Assembly: GCA_900188575.1 (NCBI GenBank)
Contig: FYEU01000301.1
Coordinates: 707,999 to 771,998, forward strand
Length of the DNA stretch: 64,000 nt
DNA from: Geosmithia putterillii
Lineage: Eukaryota > Ascomycota > Sordariomycetes > Hypocreales > Bionectriaceae
Direction: 5' to 3'
Below, one piece after another: positions 12,349-23,500 of the stretch. The notes under the pieces are model-generated. The model was not told where the DNA came from. It worked only from the letters and a program-made list of their open reading frames with translations, and searched no databases. The position numbers and the translations under genes were made by a program. Within the stretch, counting starts at the first letter, position 1; every line of letters begins with the position of its first letter.

Positions 12349-12882
12349 ATGGACCAAAATTGGGACACAGACACTTTTGAAACCGCGGATCTACAAATGC
12401 CCGTCGAGAGGATTCACATTTTCGCCTACCTCAATAAGGACAACGAAGGCGATGAGGGCCTATAGCCTAACAACTACTGGGCAACAATCCTCCACGTCGG
12501 AACCAGGGCCTCCGTGCGGGTAGATATGATGCCCGGATACGGAGATGATGGGTTGAGGGGGAAGCTCATGGTCTCAAGCAAGCCGTACCTGTTTACTGAT
12601 GAGACTATCCACAGCGCATCATTCTAAACAAGCGGCATGCTTACGGTTAAGGAAATCTTCAATATCATCACAGAGAACGAACGGCAGAAGTATAATTTCA
12701 CAGCGGAATGGGAGGGTTGTAGGTTCTGGATCTATACCGTCATGTCAGACCTAGAGGCAGCCAACATTCTGGAAGAGGGCACTGCAATGAAAGTATGGGA
12801 CAATGTCTCCTACTACTGGCGAAGCCCATCAGGGTGGGAGCCTAGAGATGTTCGACGAGGAATCTTTAGGTCTTCTGTTTAA
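12349..12882 (+). pseudogene. DUF7770-like gene with two in-frame stops
   Basis: One frame of 178 codons runs from ATG 12349 to TAA 12882. It is broken by TAG at 12463 and TAA at 12625, with no frameshift. The translation on either side is coherent: VERIHIFAYLN, then NNYWATILHVGTRASVRVDM, then SGMLTVKEIFNII and GCRFWIYTVMSDLEAANIL. This order (N[HY]W.., SVR.[ND]M, LTV..I, GCR[YF]W.YTV) is what I recall of fungal DUF7770 proteins of unknown function. Both stops are explained by a single C-to-T change of a Gln codon within CpA, the context favoured by repeat-induced point mutation. No GT-AG pair removes both stops cleanly. The family assignment is from memory of the motif pattern; the broken frame is directly visible. 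Confidence 0.62.
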
Positions 12883-13550
12883 ACAATGTCTAGCGGGGGC
12901 ACACGGAGATCGGTGACCGGTTTAAGAAGGAAGGGCAGCAGGTAGCATTTGCCGCGGCAACTAAATCCGCGCGAGCCCTTCTAGAACTCTATGGCGGGCA
13001 TGTTGGCTTGCTGCCATTCGTGCCGCTGCCTCGCCACGTTATAAAGGCCGGGCAAGGCAACCAGGGCGACGTGAAGTCCATGATGGCGTCACAGAGAGAG
13101 CGAGTCGGAGAGCACCTATATATGGGGTTGCGATGGATATATTGCACAAGGAGCAGTCAGCTACATTCTCGAATCAGAGGGAGTGTAAATATTGCGAACA
13201 GTTCGTGAGTGCGTGGACATTGGCTTGCTGTCAGGGTAGAAGGCATGGAGGTGGGATCAGGAAGCCTTTATATAAGCCGAATTTTTATCACACCATCAAC
13301 CACACGCACCTTCCCCCATTCTTGGCTATATCAACCTACTGTGCAGAGCGAAAAGGGGGGCAGCCTCCTCTCAACCTCCCACATTGTGTCTGTACGGAGT
13401 AAGAATATCCCGGTCCCGTGATCTCACAGACACAGAAAGCAGTGGACAACATCTCAAGCTCGTGGAAAATATCAAATCTCTTGAGACAACATTGAAGAAA
13501 CATGTAGTAGAACGACTACCGATCTACCACTGCCCCCTCGGCCACACACG
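12883..13550. promoter_or_regulatory. upstream region of the APH-like gene
   Basis: The region contains a TATATAAG box at about 13269 and a segment (13242-13332) that recurs near 30.9 kb. A TACGGAGTA motif lies at 13393-13401. It probably serves as promoter and leader of the gene starting at 13551. No separate gene is evident. Confidence 0.45.
13242..13332 (+). repeat. dispersed promoter-like repeat, copy 1
   Basis: It shares an ordered set of blocks with 30846-30950: GGCATG, then a TATATAAGCC box, then a 42-nt block (13291-13332) that differs at only 4 positions. It lies upstream of the APH-like gene, in the place of a core promoter and 5' leader. Confidence 0.7.
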
Positions 13551-14480
13551 ATGGCGTTGGAATTCGATGACGATCAGCTATCAACGTACAGCGACTCCCA
13601 GCTAGTCCACTTCATCAAGACACTACCCCGTCAGCCCGACTACCGTCGCATCACTCTGCTGTCTAGGCGCTATGTGTCCAAGGCGATGATGGAAGAGGAA
13701 GCCGGAGACGCCATCCGCGCTCTTGAGTTCGCTGCCACTCTTGGCATCCGTGTCCCCCGTATCAGGCGGATCGTCAACGACTGTCATTCAACCTACTGCA
13801 TCATGGACCGGGTCGACGGACAGGCACTCGACACGCAGTGGCCTAGACTTGGCTGGATCACCAGCATCCGCCTCGCCTTCCAGATGCGCGGCATCGTCAG
13901 ACGACTGCAGTCGGTCCACTCCGACTGGGCGGGCTCTCTTGAATCCGGAAAGTGCCGATCTTTCTATCTCGACGATGCGTTCGGGCTGCCCCCGCGAGCC
14001 AGCGCCGCGAACATTGATGCTTTCGTCAACTTCTGGGCTAATATGAAGGCGATGCGCCGCGAGGTCACCAAGACGGCGGCAGAGCACGCAGTCTGCCCCG
14101 ACCCCAAGTTCTCGACCACCCCGCCTCTAGTCTTCACACATCACGACCTTGCACCTCGCAACATCTTGTTAGACCGGCACGGGAATCTCTGGCTCGTGGA
14201 TTGGGACCTCGCTGGCTTCTACCCCCGGTCATTTGAGTATGCTGGTCTGCACAACTTCCTCACCGCGGGCTGGAGTACGGTTGCGCTCTGGCGGTGGAAG
14301 CTCTTCACCCTTGTCGCTGGTGGATTCTCTTACACGTCGGATGCTTACTGGCTGGAGATGGGCAGGTCGAGATTCACGCGCTTTGGCTATGGGCGACGGT
14401 TCAACATGATGCATAATGGGTATGCCCGCGTCGCTGGCAGGACTGATACAGAAGTCGAGAGGCCTGAGCGTACTATTTGA
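13551..14480 (+). CDS. APH/choline-kinase-fold protein (kinase-like)
   Basis: This is an intronless 309-aa protein of the fungal aminoglycoside-phosphotransferase-like superfamily (PF01636 type). The substrate is unknown. The catalytic-loop signature HHDLAPRN (His197, Asp199, Asn204; HxDxxxxN) and the metal-binding DWD (Asp217, Asp219) are intact, so the fold could be active. YCIMDRVDGQALD (about 82-94) is the hinge and lid segment typical of APH proteins. The N-lobe lacks an obvious glycine-rich loop, common in this group. Fungal members often show presence/absence variation and sit in accessory regions. The location beside a DUF7770-like pseudogene and repeats fits that pattern. Resistance or metabolic roles would be speculation. 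Confidence 0.85.
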   Translation: MALEFDDDQLSTYSDSQLVHFIKTLPRQPDYRRITLLSRRYVSKAMMEEEAGDAIRALEFAATLGIRVPRIRRIVNDCHSTYCIMDRVDGQALDTQWPRLGWITSIRLAFQMRGIVRRLQSVHSDWAGSLESGKCRSFYLDDAFGLPPRASAANIDAFVNFWANMKAMRREVTKTAAEHAVCPDPKFSTTPPLVFTHHDLAPRNILLDRHGNLWLVDWDLAGFYPRSFEYAGLHNFLTAGWSTVALWRWKLFTLVAGGFSYTSDAYWLEMGRSRFTRFGYGRRFNMMHNGYARVAGRTDTEVERPERTI

Positions 14481-14946
14481 GCTGATAAACAGCTGATGTT
14501 TTAGCAAACTCAGTCTACTACTAATGGACCTGCTACACCATCAAGTTGACGAATTGTCATGCTAAGGTCGTAGAGACATGTGTGTTTGTATGAAGTTTGT
14601 ACGGAATGTTGCTCTGAAGCAGGCAACTCTAGTAGTATTCAGCACCGCCGACCATGGAATCAGCATCATCAACCTCGCATTGTATTTGGTCCTGGACTGT
14701 GTCTTGTACGTGTCGAGACTCATGTACTAAGCACCTATTTCTGTCACCCCTTTACCCCCTTTATGACCCCATCTCAACACGCTCTATGAGCACTAGGAAA
14801 AAGTACTAACTAGGCCGCCGTGGTCCACACACAGACCCCCGATATTACTCGCACTACTAGAGGCGCTGCCAACGAACCCTGGAATATGACTCCTTCCAGG
14901 ACGGCAATGTCTCCACGGCACTAGTTGCCTACAAGCCTTGAAACCT
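14481..14946. other. intergenic between APH-like gene and tRNA
   Basis: About 470 bp. I see no coding sequence or recognisable element here. Confidence 0.5.
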
Positions 14947-15037
14947 GGGGCGGTGGCGTAGTTGGGAGCGCGTCAGACTGAAGTCAAACTTCAATCCTGT
15001 AATCTGAAGGTCACCGGTTCGATCCCGGTTCACCCCA
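14947..15037 (+). tRNA. tRNA-Phe (GAA) with intron
   Basis: The cloverleaf can be drawn by eye. The D-arm is GCG..CGC. The anticodon stem TCAGA/TCTGA encloses loop CTGAAGA with anticodon GAA at 14980-14982. The variable loop has 5 nt, and the T-arm ACCGG/CCGGT carries loop TTCGATC. The discriminator A is at 15037. An 18-nt intron (14984-15001) follows the base 3' of the anticodon, the canonical position for nuclear tRNA introns. The acceptor stem has one C-A mismatch (14951/15032) and one G-U pair. CCA is not encoded. Confidence 0.88.
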
Positions 15038-15053
15038 TCATGGTCTCTTGTAC

Positions 15054-15061
15054 TTTTTTTT
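15054..15061 (+). terminator. RNA polymerase III terminator
   Basis: A run of eight T residues 17 nt after the tRNA 3' end fits pol III termination. Confidence 0.75.
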
Positions 15062-15827
15062 GTTCATTTTTTGTTCCTCCTTTCTTTCGTTCTTCCTTCC
15101 TTTTTGCCTTTGGCTTTTCTTGCACACATACATGGTCCTAGCATTCACGCTAGGAATATTGATGAGCACTTTCACCCACACAGACATCATCAAGGGGCAC
15201 ACACTCCAGCCATACGATACCAATGTATTCACAATCTAGCGAACCCCGTACCAACTAACATATAACTGCGTGAGAACAAGAATCAAACTCCCAAAACTCC
15301 CTTTCACATACATAGTAGTCCACCCCACATTGGAAAATGACTTCTCTCCCAAGCCAGGTCTGTCCTTCCCTCCTACCTCTTCCCCTCTTTTGTTTGTTTG
15401 TCCGTTTGTTCAAAGAGAGTCTAGATAAAGGAGGAGGAACAGACGCTAGCCCAGAGAGATGAAAGCAAGCAAAGAAAACAACAAAAAGTACCGAAACGAA
15501 ATAGACAAAGACAAGAGCAAACCCCGGATGGATGGGTTACTTGAAAGGGGGGTCATATGGCAAAGGGGGCCGAGACGGCACCGAGCGGTGGCTTCCCTCG
15601 GCACCAGGAAGAGACGCAGGTAAAGGCAGATACAGGCTCCTCTTGCTGACAACACCCATCCTCACCTTGACCTTGCCTTTACCCTTGCCTATGCTGATGC
15701 CCTTGCTCTTGCCTCTACCACTGCCCCTGTTCATGTTCAGACCCTTATCAAGACCCTTGTCGAGGCCCTTGTCTTTACCCGTGCCGCCACGCCCGCGGGA
15801 ACGGGAGCGGGACCGCTGGAAAGCCGA
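15062..15827. other. intergenic, 3' flank of CDC50-family gene
   Basis: It holds a T/C-rich stretch at about 15060-15115. A low-complexity tract of CTTGCC/CCTTG-type hexamers spans about 15640-15780 and is purine-rich on the strand of the gene to the right, so it probably lies in that gene's 3' UTR. There is no gene I can support. Confidence 0.5.
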
Positions 15828-17522
15828 CTAGGCCTCGCCGGGGATCGAGCGGCCAGAGGCCATGGCAACCGAGGGGGGGTTGTTCTGCTTGCCGGCGGGA
15901 ACGTTGTTCCACGACAGGTAGGTGTGGTCGCCCAGCTTGCGGGGCTTGACGAGGTGGGTGGCTGTGAAGATTGTGCCGAGAAGGATGCAGACGCCGCCGA
16001 CAGCAATGTAGGCAATGCCGAGGAAGTTGTTGCGGCCACCCATGATGGTGCGGGTGCTGATCAGGATGGACTTGGTTCCATCGTAGGCCTTTGTAGGGAA
16101 GACTGAGGATATGAGGTTAGTACATACATATATACACATATAGGGGAAATGGTGTCAAGGAGGAGTAGAGTTCGGGGGCAACGTACAGTCTTCGACAATA
16201 ATCTCATACTCTCCCTCCTTCATGGCCTGGGTGTTGTTGCGCTGGTAGAGCTTGCTAAAGGTGGGCAGACCGGCGGTGCGCATCCAGACGTGGAAGCTCT
16301 CCCAGTTGACAAGGTCGGGCGGGGGCTGGTCGTCGGTGTAGCCGTTGGGGTAGGCCTTGGCCCAGTTGGGGGGCGGGAGGATCTTGTCCTTGTCGTACGC
16401 AGTGGCGCCGTAGAGCTCCTTGTCCGAGTCCCAGGCGATGCCGTTCTTGGTCATGACGTACGTCTCGGTCTCGTTGCCGCTGGCGCCGGGGGGGTTCTGC
16501 AGGACGGGGCTGGAGAAGGTGTCGTTGAAGAGGGAGTTGGCGATGAGGCCGCAGGGGTAGTAGGCCTTGCCCTCGTCCGTGTCCACCTGGAGCGGGTCGC
16601 AGTCCGACTCCTTGATCTCGGCGTAGGTGCGGGCCGTGCCCTTGAGCTGCTCGGCGTCGAAGCTAGCCACGTAGCGGCGGTGGTTCTGGTAGAAGTTGGT
16701 CATGTAGTAGTAGAAGAGGACGGGCGGGCCCATGCTCTCGGGGATGTAGAAGCGCAGGTGGCAGCGGTCTGTCGTCGTCTCAACGCCCGTGCTGAGGTTC
16801 GTCTTGACGCCCGTCTCGCGCGCCCACCGCGCATCCACCGACTTGTTGCTAGACTTGAAGGCCTTTTCGATGTTGGCCGTCGGCATGCTCTCGAATCCGG
16901 AGCCGTTGGAGTAGTCGGGCGCATCGCTCACGCAGTTTGTGTAGTCGAGGCGGAGTTCTTGGACCTGTAAGCAGCGAGAGATGGCGAGTCAGTCACCATA
17001 TCTAGATATATCGCGACACTGCCACTTGGGGAGGGGGGCTGTACCTGTGTGCTGGCATAGTAGAGAAGGCCGCCGATGGGGGCGAAAATGATGCCAATCG
17101 CAAAGAACAGAGGCAGCACCGTCTTGGGTGTCAGAATCGGCCTGGACGGAAAAAAAGTCTAGAGTCAGCACCAGGTCGCGCGCGGCACAACAAAGTGTTG
17201 TTTCCCCCCGGGTGAGAGGGGGATGAGGGGAGGGAGTCTTTGTTAAAAACGTACTGCCAGGCTTTCAACCGCTGCTGTCTAAAGGCCGTGTCTGTTTGGC
17301 AACAAAGAATACCATCTGGTCAGTCGCAATGTCTCTCACGCAGTCCAAGGGCCATCATGCATGATGCAGTCCCGTCCGAGGACAATGAATAGTCGTGTGG
17401 TGCGTAGGTGGTCAAGACTCACTCGCGGGGCGGCGGCTCTTCTTCTTCTCCGTCTGCTTCTGGGACGAGTCGTTGGAGTCCATGGAATCGACATGGTCGA
17501 TCCCGCGTGGTGAATCGGCCAT
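15828..17522 (-). CDS. CDC50/LEM3-family P4-ATPase (lipid flippase) subunit
   Basis: This is the beta subunit that escorts P4-ATPases out of the ER and supports phospholipid flipping at Golgi, endosome or plasma membrane. The five exons are 17522-17423, 17291-17255 (37 nt), 17141-17045, 16964-16187 and 16102-15828, giving 1287 nt (428 aa). The conserved N-terminal NTAFRQQRLKAWQPILTP is assembled across three exons, which supports the small exons. TM1 follows it (VLPLFFAIGIIFAPIGGLLYYAS). A large luminal domain with several Cys and N-glycosylation sequons comes next, including HLRFYIPESMGPPVLFYYYM. TM2 is FLGIAYIAVGGVCILLGTIF near the C-terminus. The cytosolic N-terminus is Ser/Lys-rich. Three paralogues exist in yeast (CDC50, LEM3, CRF1); I cannot say which is the orthologue. 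Confidence 0.93.
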
Positions 17523-18793
17523 GGCTGGGCTGGGAAGTGAGAGGCGAGGCGAGTGCGGGAGGTTGTGGTGGCCCGGATGGATCGGGTATTCGCTGCGATG
17601 GGGGGGGGGATGAAGATGTCGGGCCTCTTGGGTTGGTGGTTGTTGTAAAGGGGAGATGCGCAGCGCGCGGGTCGGTCGGCGTTGGGGGAAGTCGAGGCGG
17701 ATTGATGACGGGGAAGGACAGCGCCAGGGATACGAGTATTCCCTTTGGTACTTTGGGATTTTAGGGATAACAAAGTCGCTGCTGGCATTGCGAGCATTAC
17801 GAGTTCGAACCCACCAACCCCCGTGTCGTTGCACGGCGTTAGAGATGCATGACTAAGCCGCAGACATGTACTCGCTCCTACGGTGCTATCATGCAATGGT
17901 TGCCTCGGGGCACCTCGCTTCTTGAAAAGGCCTGTAAACGTGGTAAATATGGGACGAGATAGTTTATGCCGACCCTCAGACTGTAACTCTTCTTTTTAAT
18001 CTCTAGATACCTACTAGAGGTGGCTTCCTGGTGCAATATGACTCTCATGGACAGTTATGCCCGAGTGTCTCGGTACCTCGATAATTGCACTGCCACCCAC
18101 ATGTCTGCAACGTCAGCCACCAGTGGTCCATGGCGGTTGGTGGACGGCGGACAGTTGACCCTTTCTTTCTCTCGTGTCTGTGTTTGTCAGACAAGCAACT
18201 CGCATTCGCATTGACTTGCTTATGCTAGGGCCAGAAATGCTTAATTGCATACCTTCTCCCCGACAGCCAGACACAGATCCTACTTGCAGTTTGCGCTACA
18301 CGCAATCCGCCATATCCAGATGCTGCTTGGCTACTAATAGTACTGTCCCTGTGCGTACGCTGTAATACTGCGCTGCGGATATGTACGTGATACTTAGTGC
18401 GGTGCAGGCTGGATTCGGCCCCCTCCACAGCGGAGCACGGCGCCCAGCGTGTCGGAGACGGCATGGGACGGGGGGAGAGGCCGATGATTGAAGCCTAGTC
18501 TAGAGATACAGACGCACCGTAGATTTTCCTTTATAGATCCTGTAGATCCCTCTCCCATATGGTGATATAAACATCCCCTTTTACCTTTCCTTCTCTTCGT
18601 CTTGCCCAATCTTCATCCCTCTCTTCCTCTAGCATTGGGCCGCCCGCCCAGAACCAAGCCCCGCATCCACCCCGCCCGCCGCCACTATCAGCGCCTGGAC
18701 TCGTCCATATCTCATCCCCCATCAAAGAATCTCAGAGAAACGCAAGCATAGAAAGGCTCCCTCGTACACACACACGCGCGGAACGAAATCATC
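17523..18793. promoter_or_regulatory. divergent spacer CDC50-family / HIU hydrolase
   Basis: About 1.3 kb between divergent starts. Its open frames are short and unrelated to anything I know. C-rich sequence at about 18600-18720 immediately precedes the hydrolase and probably belongs to its leader. Confidence 0.45.
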
Positions 18794-19174
18794 ATGGCCG
18801 GAAAGGACCCCATCACCTGCCACGTCCTCGACACCACAGCTGGCCGCCCAGCCCAGGGCATCCGCGTGACCCTCGAAGGACCTGGCAACGCTACCTCCAC
18901 CACCACTACCAGCACATTCACGGCCACGACTGACCCAGACGGCCGGGTCAAGTCCTGGACTGCTGCCACCGCCGGAGACGCCCTGGCCGACGTCCTGGCC
19001 ACCGTGCGGGGCGCCACCCGCTGGACCCTCCGCTTCGACACGGCCAGCTACTTTGGCGAGGAGAACACCTTCTTCCCCGAGGCCACCATCGTGTTCCGCG
19101 TCGACGAGGGCCAGACGTACCACGTTCCCCTGCTGCTCAGCCCGTACAGCTACACCACGTACCGGGGCAGCTGA
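18794..19174 (+). CDS. 5-hydroxyisourate hydrolase (transthyretin-like)
   Basis: This 126-aa single-exon protein hydrolyses 5-hydroxyisourate, the urate oxidase product, in the uric-acid degradation pathway. Family marks are the opening ITCHVLDTTAGRPAQGIRV (catalytic His in CHVLD) and the C-terminal tetrapeptide YRGS, the diagnostic end of HIU hydrolases that separates them from transthyretin. FFPEATIVFRV and YHVPLLLSPYSYTTYRGS are the expected beta strands. A Thr/Ser-rich insertion (about residues 33-46) lengthens one loop. No signal peptide or PTS1 is present, so a cytosolic location is likely. Length matches the family. Confidence 0.95.
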   Translation: MAGKDPITCHVLDTTAGRPAQGIRVTLEGPGNATSTTTTSTFTATTDPDGRVKSWTAATAGDALADVLATVRGATRWTLRFDTASYFGEENTFFPEATIVFRVDEGQTYHVPLLLSPYSYTTYRGS

Positions 19175-19707
19175 GGGGGCGCGGGGTGGGAGATGGGACC
19201 CGAGGTGGAGGCCAGGCTGTGATGGGCCGATCAGACCTCCAGAGTGACAGTCCCCAAAGGAGAACACAAACATCCTTGGAATATCTCGCCTCGCCTTTGG
19301 GCCAGTATTACCACCCCACGCACACATATTGCCAGTTATGAACATTTGCCAGTCTGTTGGGAAGAGCTTCCATTGGTCTACATGTATATACTATATAAGT
19401 AGTAGTGCTGGTAGCATAATATAAAAAAAAAAGAAACAAACGCTTTCGGCTCTCTGTCCGGAGGCTCTCTGTCCGGAGGCTCTCTGCCCGGAGGCCATGT
19501 GTGTAAGTAAAGCACAAAGAAAACCAAATTCAAAAAACGAAAGACTCGCTGTCCTTGACCCAACGCCGTCCGTGTGTCCAAGTAGGACGGCCGATATAAA
19601 CGATTGAAACTCCGCGCAAGGCCGTTAAGTGTTTTTTCCTCCTCTGCAATCTCTCCTTGTTTCTTCAAACTCCCCGAGCAAAGTCCGTTCCATGACTCTC
19701 AGAGGGT
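19175..19707. other. convergent spacer with small tandem repeat
   Basis: The 3' flanks of two convergent genes. A 15-bp repeat (19448-19492) lies inside. I see no gene. Confidence 0.5.
19448..19492. repeat. 3 x 15-bp tandem repeat
   Basis: The unit GGCTCTCTGTCCGGA occurs three times in tandem; the third copy has one substitution. Confidence 0.9.
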
Positions 19708-20519
19708 TCAGCCGCGTGTCTTGCGCATCTTCCCGATGCCAAACAGTGACTTCTTCCGGATACTCCCCGCCCGCAACGAGTCGGGTGACGACGGCGGGGT
19801 CGTGTCGTGGCCCTCCTCGTCATCGGTGGTGGACCGGGCGGTGCTTCCCCTTCGTGCCCCCAGACCCTCGGCGCTCCGCGTGCTGATGGTGCTGTTGCTT
19901 GCCAGCGGCATGAGATAGGGGCCCTTGCTTCCGGCGACGTTGCTGCTCTTGCTCCTGCCACTGCTGCTGTTTCCGCCCTTGGCACCTGCGCTGCTGCTGC
20001 TGCCGCCTCCGGCACTGGGGATCATGCCGGCGATGAGGGGAAGCACGCCGTGGACGATGTGCTGGCCGGTGAAGGAGTCGGACTCGGTGGTGGTGGACGT
20101 CTGGCTGGTGGTGCGGCGGTGCTTGTTCAGCATGGAGAAGCGGCGGCGTGTGGCCTGTTCGACGCCGAGGGTGTCGGAGCTGATGCAGGCGTTGGGGGAC
20201 AGGTCTGCCTCGGGGTGAGGGAGAGTTGTTGTACAGCCTGGTTTATTATTGTCAGTCAACCCAACAAGTTCTTCCCTTCTTGATAGTGGCTACTACTACT
20301 CCGTATACCGAATACGGGTACAAGCATGCGTAGATGTTCTGCTTCGGGGGTTAACTCACATCCTCCAAGTGGCTCCGGGAAACCGGTGTCGTGATCCCGG
20401 AGCTGTAGTCGCCGGGACCGGATCGAGGTCGGGGTCAACGGTGGAGACACCATGATGGGCGGACTGGCGAGGCTAGCTGACGAGGCGTTAATGGTCGGGG
20501 CCTTGATGTTGCTGGGCAT
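19708..20519 (-). CDS. Ser/Thr-rich protein of unknown function
   Basis: I do not recognise a domain. Two exons, 20519-20360 and 20237-19708, give 690 nt (229 aa) in frame through a 122-bp GTGAGT...CAG intron. The protein is Ser/Thr/Pro/Gly-rich and appears disordered. A more ordered stretch is RRRFSMLNKHRRTTSQT followed by GQHIVHGVLPLIAGMIPS. The C-terminus is basic and hydrophobic: RKKSLFGIGKMRKTRG. RRFS- and RRTT-type sites could be targets of basophilic kinases (inference). Coding status rests on the clean in-frame splice and on codon use like its neighbours; it may be a lineage-level conserved orphan. Confidence 0.6.
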
Positions 20520-23500
20520 GGCTTGATGGCTCTCGGGTGAAATACGAGTATGTGTGTGTTTGCTGATATGACTGCCGAGTGAAGAGAAGGTGGATGGATG
20601 GGATGGGGGAAAAAGCAAGGGGGCAGTAGGATGGCAAAGACAAAAGGTACTGAGAAGTACCCCGTGCAGGTGATGGGAATGGTTATGATTTGAGAGGAAT
20701 TTAATGGGGAAGATAACCAGTGATTTCCAACGGGAAAGAGAGTCCGAAAGTCCCTCCTCCCCCGTTGGGGGCGCGGGTGTGTGTGCATTTTTATTCAACT
20801 GACCTTGTTCGGCGAGGGCGACGTACGTCGTAAGCTGGATTGCAGCCAAGCTGAACTAGCAAATTGCTGCTGGCTGCTGTTGGGGGCCTGGGGGGGCTGA
20901 GCGGGGTGCCAAGGGAAGCCGGCGATGACCCGGGGGAATTCTGGGCGTGAGTCGTGAGGGCAGCCAGGTTACCAGCAAGGGTTTCCCTGCGTGGATATGG
21001 AAGTTAATCAGGGTCGAATATGGGTTGTACGTGTATTCGGAGACAGTGGTACAGGAACAACGGTGTCGTGATGTGAAGCTTGATGCTAGTAGGACTAGTA
21101 GTAGTAAGTGGTGATAGCAGTAATACTGAGTGAGTATTATGGAGTAGTAACAGACACAACTGATGGATAACTGGCAATGGCAAAAGGCCTCGGACTCGTA
21201 CGAGTAATAATGATAATAAAAAGAGCTCAGTGAGCTGGAAATTGACAAAATCACCCTTCCAAGATGAGGGCTGCGTAATCCCACGGCTTAATATAGCATG
21301 GCCCTGGTTAATTGTCATGGCGCCTGCGTCTCTTGGCAGCGTCTATGAGCTGCTAGCCCAGCGCATGACATGACGGAACCGGTGCCCGGGCGGATGGTCG
21401 CCCTTGGCCAGGGTGGGGAAACGAAATCGAATATCGATCCACGGTCCATGAATGGGAAGAATAGGAACAGATACGCCGTGTTACTCGTGTACGCGCCCAG
21501 CAGGCGCTTCTTGCGACGTAATGGAGGGGGCCGGGATGTAAGTCTCGTCTGGGCCCAGGCAACCTTCTGCCCCGGCCCTCAGCCCTTTACTGCGATGCCA
21601 AATGCACTTGTTCCGTACGGAGTACGAGTGCGACCTGGTGGCCAAAGACGGTCTGATCGACATGGCTTTCCCCACTCGGCACACGGCAAGACCGTCCAAG
21701 GACACTATTGCTAGGCGAGCGCCGAGAAGTAAATAGTGTTCGATTCTGCCGTCAATGCTATGGTTTGTGTTCTATTAATATGCGGTGCGCATATTTGACC
21801 TAATACTTTGTACCAGACTTTGTACCAGCCTCTTTGCTTGTCAGCCTCGGTCCTTGGATGTCTTGCTGATTGCCAGCTGTTGTCTTGCTGGGGACCAATC
21901 TCAACCCTGGCGGTGTGATTTTGAGCCACGGGAAATAAAACAAGACAGGGAAGAAAGTTCAAAATAAAAGGAGCGGATTGTCGTAAGTCCGCGAATACCA
22001 ACAGCCCTCCCTGCCTCTCCTTGTCTCCCGTCTCCAGTCCCCAGAAGTCCGAGAGGCGGTTGGGCGGCACGGGCAAGGGCTCATCGAGGAGTCAGGACAT
22101 GTCTTAGAGCATTACGCGTACACTGCACTGCATCTTGCCGTTGGTGGATAGATGCCGTGGGCCTAGGACCCGATGTTGCGTCACAATTCACCGACAGGCG
22201 AGGACCCGTGGGGCGCTTTCTAGCTCTGTGAGTCTGTCCTGTGAATCCGCACGTGGAGAAGCCGTCTCTCTCTAACTGGCTGTTTGCGCGGGTCGGTTCT
22301 CCTGGCCGTGGCGAGATACGATGGAGATACGATATCCGTACACCAAGGGATGCACATCATGTTCGTACTCGTATGATGCTCCTGCTCGCGGGTTGTCGAT
22401 GGTGCGCGACTACCATGGACTCGATTCGATGATGCTCGGGGAATCCTGGGCATATGCTGCACGAGTGCCGAGTGCACTGTGCAGTCATAGCTCCGTAATA
22501 GTGGCTTCTTGGTGGGGGAGCATGTGGGTATTCGTATGTCATGATACCGGGAACGTCGACGAGTCGACAGCTGGTTGGGAGGAGCTGTGCGTGGCACTCT
22601 GTACGAGTACCATGTTGCATGCTTGGAGAAATGATTGTGTAGCAGGCACATGGAATGTGTGCGACGCTTTCACAGACGGCGGGGACTTCTTACTTCCTTC
22701 AGCTTCTGTTCATCATGTGGGCCACCCAGCCAGCGCCTGAACACTGGATCATGAACAGATGCAGGGGACAAGAACCTCGTAATGTCGGTCTGATGAGAAA
22801 GCAAGCGTAAGTGATGATTCCGAGGAGAAGAAGCCCCCGAGTGCTCTGTGGAGCTACGAAGGAATAAAAACAGGAAGGCAGTGGCCTCATGAAGCGCTTT
22901 CTCGCGTATTACGTACTTATCGTCACAGGGCAGGTGCCATGGGGGCAGCCTACCTGACGGATATTATGGCATGGAAATTACCCCCTCAAGATAGCTTCGC
23001 TCCTTCATCATAATAGCATTCCGCCTTACAATTGTTCCTGGTGCCTTGCATGGTGCTCCGCGACATTTTCGGCCCTTGGACTTTTGGCTCTGCAAGTGCC
23101 TCCTCGCTGATACATTGTCCGAGTTACCTCTCGATGCAATCCTATTACGCGATGCCATCCACAAGCCGGATCACACCCGCGGTGATGCGGAGCAGACAGA
23201 CAGACTCACAGTTCGATTGCGATCCATAGAGGACAGCCGCCTCAGAGTCGACTGTTACGACGGTGGCTCAGGGTTCTCGAGCGATAGACTGCATACGAGC
23301 CTCGAAAATACACAGCCGAGTGGAAGTTGCCAGGAAGGGGAGCGATGCTTGCGCCCCAAACACCCCGACAACCACCGCCACGCAACCAGCCCAGCCAAGC
23401 CCTATGGCATCTTCTGCTGGTCGCTAAGAGGAAGGCCATAAGTGCCAGATATATGGCAAAGAATACTGAGGTCCTGGCCGACGCCGCCGAGGACAGCAGT

